This document shows positions 1 through 7,355 of a stretch of DNA of 33,847 bases, piece by piece. The position numbers and the translations under genes were made by a program. How positions within the stretch are numbered: the first letter of the stretch is position 1; the number at the start of each line of letters is the position of its first letter. The notes under the pieces were generated by a model. That model was given only the letters and a program-made list of their open reading frames with translations. It was not told the origin of the DNA and made no database searches. The stretch is taken from positions 1 through 33,847 of the forward strand of contig NBMI01000094.1 in the NCBI GenBank assembly GCA_002085445.1. The letters run 5' to 3'. Origin of the DNA: Candidatus Parabeggiatoa sp. nov. 2. GTDB lineage: Bacteria > Pseudomonadota > Gammaproteobacteria > Beggiatoales > Beggiatoaceae.

Positions 1-221
1 ATTATTTGGATTTCTAAAAAGCGTGATCATCGAGTTTAATGTTCAAAACCCTTAACATTAATACCTCAATAACCCGGATTTGTGGGCCATAGACTGGAAT
101 AAACCAGTACAGGTAATTTTGACAAAATCCGAAGTTTTTAATGGCAGCGTAAAAATGTTAAAAAACTTTTTTTTCCCAAATAAATTGTACAATTAACCTT
201 TACTTCACTTGGAAAAAATTG
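1..221. other. 5' intergenic region upstream of the TAXI gene
   Basis: No gene is visible in this stretch. It is AT-rich. A TTGACA hexamer at 119-124 resembles a -35 box, but no well-spaced -10 partner follows, so I do not call a promoter. The bases near position 8-18 (GGATTTCT followed by A-run) match half of the AGAAATCC hairpin repeat found before NRPS genes 2 and 3, so a repeat may extend past the window edge. A GGA at 211-213 is the probable ribosome binding site of the next gene. Confidence 0.4.
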
Positions 222-2150
222 ATGACAATGAAAAAACCTTTTACACCCCTGAGATTATCTCTTATTCCGGTATTAACCGGCACGCTCATTCTGGGACTGC
301 CCATCGGTAGCGCGGCGGCACCACCAGCGGCACCACTGAAGCCTGGTAAAATTTGTACCGGGCCTACCAGCGGCACTTATTATCAATATGCCGGCGGGAT
401 CATAGAGGCTGCCAAAGAAACCTTGGGCCTCAAACTGAAAAACCTGTCAACGGTGGGTAGTTTGGAAAATGCCAAAGGCATCGTTTCTGGTGAATGTGAT
501 ATAGCCATTGTCCAAAGCGATATTTATATACAATCCGCTGCGGATTTTCAAACAACCCCTGAGTCTAAGTTGTTCAGTGCGAACAAGGGGAGCGTGGCCG
601 CTCTCTATCCAGAACTTGTGCATATTCTGGTTAATCGAGACAGTGGTATTAGCAGCGTTGCCGATCTCGCCGGCAAAAAAGTCAATCTGGGTGAAAAAGA
701 CTCTGGGACTTTTCTCACGGCCTACAAGTTGTTGAACGTTTACCATCAACTGGCTTCGGCACCTGAATATGTTTACGAAGCACCCGCGACGGCCGTTGCT
801 AAAGTCGTGGCGGGTAGCCTTGATGCCACATTTTATGTGGCGGGTGCCCCTATTTCCACATTGGCGAATTTACCAGCCGATGCCAATGTGACGTTAATTC
901 CGGCAACCATCCCGGTATTCAATCACGATTACACCGTTTCCGACATTCCAGCCACTACCTATCCTTGGCTACACCGCGATATCACCAACAATATCGCCGT
1001 GTGGTCTTTACTGACCATTGGGCCGTCTGTTGAGCGTACTCAGTTGGGGGCTTTTTTGGATAAACTTTATGCCAAAAAGGACAGCTACGCTGACAAATAT
1101 CATGCGAAGTGGGCCAGGCTTGACAAAGCGGGCACCGTTGCCAACATCAAAGCCGCGTCGATGAATGGCTGGAATATTGAAGTGGCCCATTATTTTGCCG
1201 CTGTACCAAAGCCGGTTGTCAAACCGCAACCTTATTTTTGTAGTGCTGGCCCACTCGGGACGTACACGAAAGTGGTTAAGGATCTGATTCCTGTGGTAAA
1301 ATCCACGTTAGGAATTAGCTTGACTGAAAAACACACGGCCGGCAGTTTAGATAACGTGATGAAGTCATACAACGGTGAATGTGCGATGTACCTTCTGCAA
1401 CGCGATGTGGGTGGCTATTTTGTCACGGTTGACCAAACCCAGCCAACCATTTCCGAAGAATTGCTCAGAGGTTATTTCTGGTATGGCGAAAACATCATGC
1501 CGCTTTACCCAGAAGATATCCATCTGCTGGTTAATACCAACAGTGGCATTGAGAACAGTCTTGATTTGGTTGGCAAAAAAGTCAACATGGGTGAAAAGTT
1601 GTCCGGCAGTTTTGTGACGGCAATCACGATGTTGCTTGTCAATAACATCAAGATCGAAGAGATTACACCTTCTTACGATTCTCCGGTCGCCGCATTGCCT
1701 AAAGTCATTTCTGGTGAATATGATGCCCTGTTCGTGACCAGTAAAGCCCCGGTTTCTTATTTAGTTGCCGCAGATTGTCCGACGGATATTAATGTGCCGG
1801 GCTGCATTGCCGGCGATCCAACAACCCTGCCGATTAAGCTGGTGTCTATTCGAGTGCCCAACTTTTTCCCAAAAACCACGTTATCAGTAGACCATTATCC
1901 GTGGCAAAGGATAGAGTTGCCAAATTCACCACAGATAATAACCTTTTTGGGGATATCGCCCCATTTATCCCGGGATAATAATCGCATAGCAGACCTCATC
2001 AATGCCGTGTACGATCTGAAAGTGGGTAAGACGACACTCAGTCCGACGTGGGATGAAACGAACGTTGAACATGGTGTGGATTTTTTTAAATTGGAACCGG
2101 TTTTGTTTCATTGGGATGCCGCTCAGTATTTTGCGGATAAGATGAAATAA
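222..2150 (+). CDS. TAXI-family TRAP transporter solute-binding protein, tandem double domain
   Basis: Predicted secreted substrate-binding protein of the TAXI branch of TRAP transporters. The N-terminus has lysines, a hydrophobic core (LSLIPVLTGTLILGLPIG) and a small-residue cleavage region, i.e. a signal peptide. Two homologous domains follow: about residues 40-335, opening with ICTGPTSGTYYQYAGGI, and about 340-642, opening with YFCSAGPLGTYTKVVKDL. Both repeat the pattern GSL(E/D)N then GEC, Y-PE-(L/I)H-LVN, and DL-GKKVN-GEK. A usual TAXI protein is about 320 residues with one such domain, so this is a fusion of two. An upstream TTG at 219 is in frame, but ATG 222 has GGA at a suitable distance and is preferred. 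No TRAP membrane subunit (DctQ/DctM type) lies in the window, so transport partners and substrate are unknown. The gene is intact. Confidence 0.85.
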   Translation: MTMKKPFTPLRLSLIPVLTGTLILGLPIGSAAAPPAAPLKPGKICTGPTSGTYYQYAGGIIEAAKETLGLKLKNLSTVGSLENAKGIVSGECDIAIVQSDIYIQSAADFQTTPESKLFSANKGSVAALYPELVHILVNRDSGISSVADLAGKKVNLGEKDSGTFLTAYKLLNVYHQLASAPEYVYEAPATAVAKVVAGSLDATFYVAGAPISTLANLPADANVTLIPATIPVFNHDYTVSDIPATTYPWLHRDITNNIAVWSLLTIGPSVERTQLGAFLDKLYAKKDSYADKYHAKWARLDKAGTVANIKAASMNGWNIEVAHYFAAVPKPVVKPQPYFCSAGPLGTYTKVVKDLIPVVKSTLGISLTEKHTAGSLDNVMKSYNGECAMYLLQRDVGGYFVTVDQTQPTISEELLRGYFWYGENIMPLYPEDIHLLVNTNSGIENSLDLVGKKVNMGEKLSGSFVTAITMLLVNNIKIEEITPSYDSPVAALPKVISGEYDALFVTSKAPVSYLVAADCPTDINVPGCIAGDPTTLPIKLVSIRVPNFFPKTTLSVDHYPWQRIELPNSPQIITFLGISPHLSRDNNRIADLINAVYDLKVGKTTLSPTWDETNVEHGVDFFKLEPVLFHWDAAQYFADKMK

Positions 2151-2187
2151 CGGCTCAAACGAGTCATTGCATAAGAAGATAGAAAAA

Positions 2188-2313
2188 TTTTGTAGTAGGC
2201 GATTTATCGCCTCAGTGGCTAAAGCCACTACTACAAACAGTGGCTAAAGCCACTACTACAAACAGTGGCTAAAGCCACTACTACAAACAGTGGCTAAAGC
2301 CACTACTACAAAC
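2188..2313. repeat. 51-bp palindrome with fourfold 25-bp right-arm expansion
   Basis: One nearly complete 51-bp palindromic unit begins at 2188 (TTTGTAGTAGGCG). Its right arm, AGTGGCTAAAGCCAC plus CTACTACAAAC sharing one base pair of register, is present as four perfect tandem 25-bp copies at 2214-2238, 2239-2263, 2264-2288 and 2289-2313. Each copy can form the stem GTGGC/GCCAC. The array fills most of the gap between the TAXI gene and the ATPase gene and could act as a transcript 3' end or barrier. Confidence 0.9.
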
Positions 2314-2343
2314 TTCCATTCCAACTGATAACTGAACAACATT

Positions 2344-4062
2344 GTGATTACCCACTTGACATTACACAATTTTAAAAGCCTATCAGGACAAACTTATGAA
2401 TTTGCTCAGTTTGACTTGCTTGTGGGGCGTAACAATAGTGGTAAAAGCACCATTCTACAAGCTTTAGCGATTTGGCAATTTTGTCTTGATGAATTTCGTC
2501 GTGCCAAACGACGGGATAAAAAAAGCATACAAATTGTTTTACCTAATTTCACCGCTTTACCTCTCCCGGAATTTAATCTCTTGTGGAAAGAACGCACCGA
2601 GCGTCATTATCCCGTCAAAAAGGGTAAAAAAAACAAGAACGTATCTGCAGTTGAAATCAAAGTGACTTGGATAGCGCACAATGGCAAATCTTACACATTG
2701 GCAATGAATTTACGTTATGCCTCCCCCCAAACTATTTATGCGATACCGGTGGGTGGTTGGGAAAATTTTCAACAACTCGTCAAAAATAACTGTTTGCCAA
2801 TCATTGCTTATGTGCCACCATTTTCTGGACTGGAAGACAATGAAGAATGGCGCGATGATGCCCCCTTACGCAAACAAGTCGGTAAAGCACAGCCGGGGAG
2901 CGTGTTAAGAAATCTACTCTTAAGAGTTTGGGAAAACAATCCGCAAGACTGGCAAGAAATTCAACAACTTACCACAGACTGGTTTTCGGTAGAACTCAAA
3001 CCACCTCAATATGAAAAAGGCGTTGATACACAAATTATCTGCGAATATAAACAAAGTAAGAAATCTTACGACATTATTGCCGGTGGCAGTGGTTTTCACC
3101 AAACCTTAACACTTTTGGCATTTCTTTACGGCTATCAACCAACCACAATTCTCCTAGATGAACCCGATGCCCATTTGCACGTCAATTTACAACGTGACGT
3201 GCTAGAGTATTTCAAATTTTTTAATCAAAAATCACAAGACAAAAATATTCAATTTTTAATTGCGACTCATGCTGAAGAATTTATCAAAGCTGTCGAAGTT
3301 AGCCAGATCATTTCATTACTGAGTTCTGCCCCCCAAAGAGTTCAATCCACCCCTGCCATTTTGACAGCCATGGCAGAAGTATCCAATTTAGAAGTAACTC
3401 AACTTATCGACTCACCCGTGATGCTGTACGTGGAAGGCGAAGATGATGAACGGTTGTTACATAATTGGGCTAAGGTATTGAATACAGAGGAAAGTTTGGA
3501 TAAAGTCTGTTTTCATATGATGGGCGGTGGGCTCAAACAATCAATGAAACAGAATGCCGATCGTCATTTCGCCGGCATCAAGCAAATTATTCCTGACGCG
3601 AGACGCTTACTGCTATTTGATTATGATGATGAAGACACCTTTCATCCACAGCCAGATAACCCCGTCTTATATGAATGGCAACGTAAAAATATTGACAATT
3701 ATTTATTAGTTCCAGCAGCTTGGATACGTGCGGCTGGGCAAAAAATTCAAACTGGCGAAAAACCCAAGTTTTTCAAAACCATTGAAGAACTGATTCAAGA
3801 TTTTTTTGCCAGTGAAAACCTCACATTACCGCCCAATCAAACTTGGCAGCATGTGAAGGCGAATATTTTTCAAGTCGTTGATGGCAAAAAACTGTTATTC
3901 AAAAAACCAGACTGCCTTTTCCAGCGTGTGCAGGAAAAATTCCAACTTAAACTCACACGCAGCACAATAGCTGCCAATATGACTGCCGAAGAAATTCACG
4001 AAGACGTACATCAATTCTTTGCCAAACTCAATCAGATTTTAAAAGGGATTGGTAATGGATAA
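2344..4062 (+). CDS. OLD-type AAA ATPase with C-terminal TOPRIM-like domain
   Basis: Predicted ATP-dependent nuclease of the OLD (overcoming lysogenisation defect) type. The N-terminal ATPase has an SMC-like start (LTLHNFKSLSGQTYEF), Walker A GRNNSGKST near residue 28, a signature-like GGSGFHQTL near 248, Walker B TILLDEPDAHLH near 270, and an H-loop IATHAEEF near 305. The C-terminal half has TOPRIM-like elements: VMLYVEGEDDERLL near residue 360 with the conserved Glu, LLLFDYDDED near 423 with the acidic pair, and WQRKNIDNYLL. Start is GTG 2344 with no strong Shine-Dalgarno. At 572 residues it is close in size and layout to GajA of the Gabija defence system, but no UvrD-like GajB follows, so I call only the family. 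A defence role is inferred from family and from the decayed toxin-antitoxin genes downstream. Confidence 0.8.
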   Translation: MITHLTLHNFKSLSGQTYEFAQFDLLVGRNNSGKSTILQALAIWQFCLDEFRRAKRRDKKSIQIVLPNFTALPLPEFNLLWKERTERHYPVKKGKKNKNVSAVEIKVTWIAHNGKSYTLAMNLRYASPQTIYAIPVGGWENFQQLVKNNCLPIIAYVPPFSGLEDNEEWRDDAPLRKQVGKAQPGSVLRNLLLRVWENNPQDWQEIQQLTTDWFSVELKPPQYEKGVDTQIICEYKQSKKSYDIIAGGSGFHQTLTLLAFLYGYQPTTILLDEPDAHLHVNLQRDVLEYFKFFNQKSQDKNIQFLIATHAEEFIKAVEVSQIISLLSSAPQRVQSTPAILTAMAEVSNLEVTQLIDSPVMLYVEGEDDERLLHNWAKVLNTEESLDKVCFHMMGGGLKQSMKQNADRHFAGIKQIIPDARRLLLFDYDDEDTFHPQPDNPVLYEWQRKNIDNYLLVPAAWIRAAGQKIQTGEKPKFFKTIEELIQDFFASENLTLPPNQTWQHVKANIFQVVDGKKLLFKKPDCLFQRVQEKFQLKLTRSTIAANMTAEEIHEDVHQFFAKLNQILKGIGNG

Positions 4063-4080
4063 TGAGTAATCGGAGCTACG

Positions 4081-4260
4081 CTGGGGTGGTGAAAATAATT
4101 AATGATTAATGATTAATGATTAATGATTAATGATTAATGATTAATGATTAATGATTTAAATAATACTTAAATGATTGTTTTTAAAATTAATAAAACTGAA
4201 GCGGAATAAAAATGGGATCAAGTTTTAGAACCCGTTAGAACTTCCTTTTCATCACCCCAG
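4081..4260. repeat. 180-bp element bounded by 15-bp inverted repeats
   Basis: CTGGGGTGGTGAAAA at 4081-4095 is matched in inverted orientation by TTTTCATCACCCCAG at 4246-4260 with one mismatch. The interior contains the heptamer array and AT-rich DNA with no open frame of note. The shape is that of a small non-autonomous inverted-repeat element; no flanking target duplication is evident. Confidence 0.5.
4101..4156. repeat. Heptamer tandem repeat (AATGATT)x8
   Basis: Eight perfect tandem copies of the 7-mer AATGATT. Because 7 leaves remainder 1 on division by 3 and the unit joins to give TAA and TGA, the array places stop codons in all three forward frames. A reverse-complement version of the same unit lies at 7301-7328. 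Confidence 0.95.
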
Positions 4261-4265
4261 ATCGC

Positions 4266-4282
4266 GCCTAAAATTTTTAGGC
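4266..4282. repeat. Small hairpin GCCTAAAATTTTTAGGC
   Basis: A near-perfect 17-bp palindrome (GCCTAAA against TTTAGGC), followed immediately by a second partial copy of its right half (AAAATTTTTAGGC). It sits between the 180-bp inverted-repeat element and the thioesterase fragment. It could be a weak terminator for the ATPase gene, but a T-tract is lacking. Confidence 0.4.
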
Positions 4283-4327
4283 ACAAAATTTTTAGGCACG
4301 ATTGGGAATCGGGACTGTCAATTAATT

Positions 4328-4748
4328 GCTCCAAACGCTTGACTCAGAGAGCCAATTAAATTATATGCAGCGTTTCAAACAGGCCTCCTTTCTACCACCT
4401 GATGCGGATAAAACGCATCTTCGGGGATTTATCGACGTTTATAAAGCGAATTGTCGAATGGATTATAGACCAAAAGACAGCAAACCGACTCGAATGATCC
4501 TGTTTAAAGCCAGCGAAGTTATCGAGGAATATAAGAATGAAGACTGGTATAAAAGATCGGCCGAACCGACATGGGGTTGGAGTCAATATGCTGAGGACTT
4601 GGTGGATATCCTTATGGTGCCCGGTGATCATTTCACGATGATGAATCAGCCCAATGTGCAAGTGCTTACCGACAAGTTAAGAGCGTGTTTGGACAAAGTT
4701 ATCTCGCGGAGCGAATTACTGCGTTTCAGTCAGCGTGGCAAGGGCTAA
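4328..4748 (+). pseudogene. 3' fragment of an NRPS thioesterase domain
   Basis: This is a truncated copy of the C-terminal part of an NRPS thioesterase. From GCTCCAAACGCTTGACTCAG at 4328 onward the DNA closely parallels 11878-12264 in NRPS gene 1. The encoded peptide keeps FIDVYKANCRMDY, WGWSQYAEDLVDILMVPGDH with the catalytic histidine, and QPNVQVLTDKLRACLDK. It lacks the GHSFG nucleophile region, so it cannot be an active thioesterase. The end differs from gene 1: after ACLDKV a short segment shared with 25289-25312 shifts the frame, giving SQRGKG before the stop. The following 3' flank (AGGGCTAATTGAGGGCCATA) is also shared with NRPS genes 1 and 2, showing that the copied unit included intergenic DNA. 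Confidence 0.85.
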
Positions 4749-5074
4749 TTGAGGGCCATATCGTATAATAATTCAATGAATTTCAAATCATGGCCCTCGG
4801 CCCGTTTGTAGTAGGCGAAACCCGTTTGTAGTAGGCGATTTATCGCCTCAGTGGCTAAAGCCACTACTACAAACGGTTTAGTCGCTAAAGCGACTACTAC
4901 AAACGCTCAAGGCATTTCAAATCATGGCCCTCGGCCCAACGGCTTTGAATTTTCGTCAAATAAAACAAGTAAGTTAAGGGAATGTTTGGATAAGCGTTTT
5001 GATAAATTTTTAAAAAGAAAATACAATGAATTATAACTGCAAACTCAGGGTATTATTCAAAAGGTGTTAGAAAA
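4749..5074. repeat. Composite palindromic repeat spacer with a second thioesterase-tail relic
   Basis: No intact gene. 4751-4798 is the 48-bp hairpin repeat (GAGGGCCAT paired with ATGGCCCTC). 4804-4904 holds a truncated left arm, a full 51-bp palindrome and an extra right arm in the variant form GTCGCTAAAGCGAC. 4905-4936 repeats the right half of the 48-bp element. At 4971-4995 the sequence AAGTTAAGGGAATGTTTGGA resembles the codons for KLRACLDK at the end of the NRPS thioesterases, a likely second relic; the frame then runs through lysine-rich AT DNA to a stop at 5036. An open frame crossing this spacer is an artefact of the repeats. Confidence 0.75.
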
Positions 5075-6096
5075 ATGACAAATAAATTGGTGCCAAATAG
5101 CTCTCAAATTCTTATCTACCAAACAGAAGATGGAAAAATCCGCCTAGATGTACGGTTGGAAGATGAAACAGTTTGGCTGACGCAAAAGTTAATGGCTGAA
5201 CTGTTTCATAAGGATGTTCGCACGATAAGCGAGCATATCAAGAATGTTTATTTGGAAAAGGAATTGACACCAGAGGCAACTATCCGGAAATTCAGGATAG
5301 TTCAAAAAGAGGGTAAAAGAGAAGTCACCCGCAGTGTCGATTTTTACAACCTCGATATGATTATTTCTGTTGGTTATAGAGTTAAATCTCTCATTGCCAC
5401 CCGCTTTCGTCAATGGGCAACACAACAACTCAGAGAATATATTGTCAAAGGCTTTATATTGGATGATGAACGCCTGAAAAACCCGGATTCACCTTTTGAC
5501 TATTTTGACGAACTCCTGCGTCGTATACAGGATATCCGTACTTCTGAAAAGCGATTTTACCCTAAAATTACCGATATATATGCTACCAGTGTGGATTATG
5601 ATCCAACCCAAGAAATCAGTATTCAGTTTTTTAAAACGGTACAACTGCACTGGGCAATCACGGGTCAAACTGCGGCTGAGATCATTCATCTGCGGGCTAA
5701 CAGCAATAAACCTCATATGGGCTTAAGCAATTGGCGGGGTACAAAGGTTCGCAAACAAGATGTCACTATTGCTAAAAACTACCTCAATGAAGAAGAATTG
5801 CATGCCCTCAATAACCTCGTAGAACAATATCTGATCTTTGCAGAAGGTCAAGCCATGCGTCGAATTCCCATGTACATGCAGGACTGGATTAAAAACGGGA
5901 TGGTTTTTTAACCCTAAACGATCGATATATTCTCAACCATGCGGGTAAAATTTCTCATAAAATGGCAAAAGAACTGGCGGAAAACGAGTACGATAAATTC
6001 CATCATAACCGCTTGCAACTGGAAGCACAGCAAGCGGAAAACTTTGAATATCTTGCGAAGAAAGTAGATAGTGATGGCAGGGAGCGAAAACAATAA
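5075..6096 (+). pseudogene. RhuM-family protein gene, frameshifted near its 3' end
   Basis: The first 278 codons (stop at 5911) encode a RhuM-family protein. Features seen are ILIYQTEDGKIRLDVRLEDE, VWLTQKLMAELF, VRTISEHIKNVYLEKEL, YNLDMIISVGYRV and RFRQWATQQLREYIVKGF, all typical of the family. The protein stops at DWIKNGMVF. If one base is restored in the short A-run at about 5892-5896, the frame continues as DWIKKRDGFLTLNDRYIL, then HAGKISHKMAKELAENEYD, ending at TAA 6094-6096, which is the expected RhuM C-terminus. So a single-base deletion (or a homopolymer sequencing error) truncates it by about 60 residues. The start ATG has AAGGTG upstream. RhuM proteins have no settled biochemical role; they occur on islands near toxin-antitoxin and restriction genes, which fits here. 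Confidence 0.85.
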
Positions 6097-6123
6097 AATT
6101 GCGCCATCATGCTCTGCAACCGA

Positions 6124-6303
6124 CTAGTGCAGGAGAGCGGAAATCCCGATACCATTCCGCCATGAGCTAAAGCTCATGGCTAAAAGCTAAAGTCTGCTAA
6201 AGCAGACTGAATTTCAGTGCCCTTTAGGGTACTTGAGCTTTCAGACAACGGCTTTAGCCGTTGGCGTTGGGGTGGTATCGAAACTTCCGCTTTGCTGTAC
6301 TAG
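6124..6303. repeat. 180-bp multi-hairpin (cloverleaf-like) repeat element
   Basis: The ends are inverted repeats: CTAGTGCAGGAGAGCGGAAA on the left and CTTCCGCTTTGCTGTACTAG on the right, with GATACCAT/GTGGTATC extending the pairing. Inside are four further hairpins: 6160-6179 CCATGAGCTAAAGCTCATGG, 6191-6208 AGTCTGCTAAAGCAGACT, 6214-6236 (TCAGTGCCC/GGGTACTTGA) and 6246-6263 CAACGGCTTTAGCCGTTG. The loops share GCTAAAGC or its complement GCTTTAGC. The element would fold into a stem with four arms. No coding frame is present. Confidence 0.75.
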
Positions 6304-6356
6304 AATAGGCATCTTTAGAAGGGGCTATTTTTGATAAGAATACCGTTTGGGCCAAA

Positions 6357-6405
6357 AATGACGATTCAAAAAGGGTGCTGTATGAGGCACCCTTCAAATG
6401 TCATT
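6357..6405. terminator. Hairpin, possible terminator
   Basis: An 8-bp perfect stem AAGGGTGC/GCACCCTT at 6371-6394 around an 8-base loop, extended by an outer AATGAC/GTCATT pairing (6357-6362 with 6400-6405). It lacks a clear T-run, so a terminator role is uncertain; a structured repeat is the alternative. The stretch 6406-6600 around it holds a duplicated TGGGTAA heptamer at 6428-6441 and otherwise nothing recognisable. Confidence 0.35.
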
Positions 6406-6600
6406 GACAGTTAGGAACGAAGCATTATGGGTAATGGGTAATGATCCAAGGGTTTAGAAAAAATCAGGCAATATTTAGAAAAACTCAACGACTCCTATTA
6501 CCTCAAACCTATTACCTTCTTTCTAATAGCCTGTTTTAAAAGACTTAGTGTCACGGGGCTTCGATTACACAATGGGCAGTAATAAACATTGTGTCTTTGC

Positions 6601-6650
6601 AGTGGCTAAAGCCACTACTACAAACAGTGGCTAAAGCCACTACTACAAAC
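6601..6650. repeat. Two tandem 25-bp right-arm units of the 51-bp palindrome
   Basis: Two perfect 25-bp copies starting AGTGGCTAAAGCCAC and ending CTACTACAAAC, identical to the units at 2214-2313. They lie about 80 bp upstream of the hicA remnant. Confidence 0.9.
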
Positions 6651-6732
6651 GGCCAGTTGCTCGGTCGCTCAAAAATCCAAGAACGAAGATTCGTTGTACT
6701 CATTAAGCAAATACAACAGGTAGTATAATAAA

Positions 6733-6924
6733 ATGCCTCGTAAAATTAGAAAACTGATAAAAGAACTTGAAGCGGCCGGTTTTTTTAATCGGGGTGGAAA
6801 AGGAAGTCATAGAAACTTTGTTCATCCCAATGTGACGAATTCGGTGAATGTCTCAGGTAATTTAGGTGATGATGCCAAGCATTAAAAAGCCGTTAAAGCG
6901 GCTATCGAGGATTCCAAAAAATGA
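6733..6924 (+). pseudogene. hicA: HicA-family mRNA interferase toxin, truncated by an in-frame stop
   Basis: Reading from ATG 6733 gives MPRKIRKLIKELEAAGFFNR, then GGKGSHRNFVHPN, then SGNLGDDAKH and a TAA at 6883-6885. This is the HicA double-stranded RNA-binding-like fold with its GKGSH(R) motif carrying the catalytic histidine. In intact relatives GDDAKH is followed by about three residues and then KAVK-AIE-SKK. Here the same frame continues past the stop as KAVKAAIEDSKK and ends at TGA 6922-6924, so a six-base in-frame loss creating a stop is the simplest explanation. The natural toxin is about 60 residues; the remnant is 50. The start of hicB overlaps the ancestral stop. HicA toxins cleave mRNA and are neutralised by HicB; whether this shortened form is active is unknown. 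Confidence 0.8.
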
Positions 6925-7157
6925 AAGAGAGTGCGCGTTACGTTAAGATAATTGAATGGTCTTTTGAGGACCAATGTTTTGTGGGCAGTGCCCCAGGATT
7001 GTTTTATGGTGGATGCCACGGTAGTGATGAAAAACAGGTTTTTTAAGAATTATCTGAAATGGTTGAAGAAACCATTGAACTGATTAAAAAGGATGGAAAA
7101 CATTTACCACCCCCAACATCTGGTAAAGATTATGCCAATCTGATGCAGCGACTGTAG
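6921..7157 (+). pseudogene. hicB: HicB-family antitoxin with internal stop codon
   Basis: From ATG 6921 the frame reads MKESARYVKIIEWSFEDQCF, VGSAPGLFYGGCHGSDEKQVF, then TAA at 7044-7046, then ELSEMVEETIELIKKDGKHL and PPPTSGKDYANLMQRL to TAG 7155-7157. The pattern (IIEWS-ED-C-VG-CPGLF-GG-HG-DE at the N-terminus; VEE-I---K-DGK-LPP at the C-terminus) is that of HicB antitoxins of the partially degraded RNase H-like fold. A CAA-to-TAA change would explain the stop. It starts within the ancestral hicA stop (ATGA overlap), the usual operon arrangement. Both partners are broken, so the module is probably dead; stop-codon readthrough is an unlikely alternative. Confidence 0.8.
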
Positions 7158-7355
7158 CCTTGTAGGAATGCGAGCGTCGGGTTAATCGCCTACAAACGGC
7201 CAGCCAATTGAGGGCCATATCGCATAATGGCTTAAGGCATTTCAAATCATGGCCCTCGGCCCGTTTGTAGTAGGCGATTTATCGCCTAACGCTTAATAAT
7301 TAATCATTAATCATTAATCATTAATCATTAATTTGGCCCAACCGGTTTAGTCCTG
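7158..7355. repeat. Composite repeat spacer with inverted heptamer array
   Basis: 7210-7257 is a complete 48-bp GAGGGCCAT/ATGGCCCTC hairpin. 7263-7286 is the left arm of the 51-bp palindrome (GTTTGTAGTAGGCG then ATTTATCGCC). 7301-7328 has four tandem TAATCAT heptamers plus a partial one, the reverse complement of the unit at 4101-4156. The spacer separates hicB from the convergent Uma2 gene. Confidence 0.85.

Noticed and set aside
2344..4062. Calling the ATPase a Gabija system
   Set aside because: No helicase partner gene is present; domain layout alone does not separate GajA from other OLD proteins.
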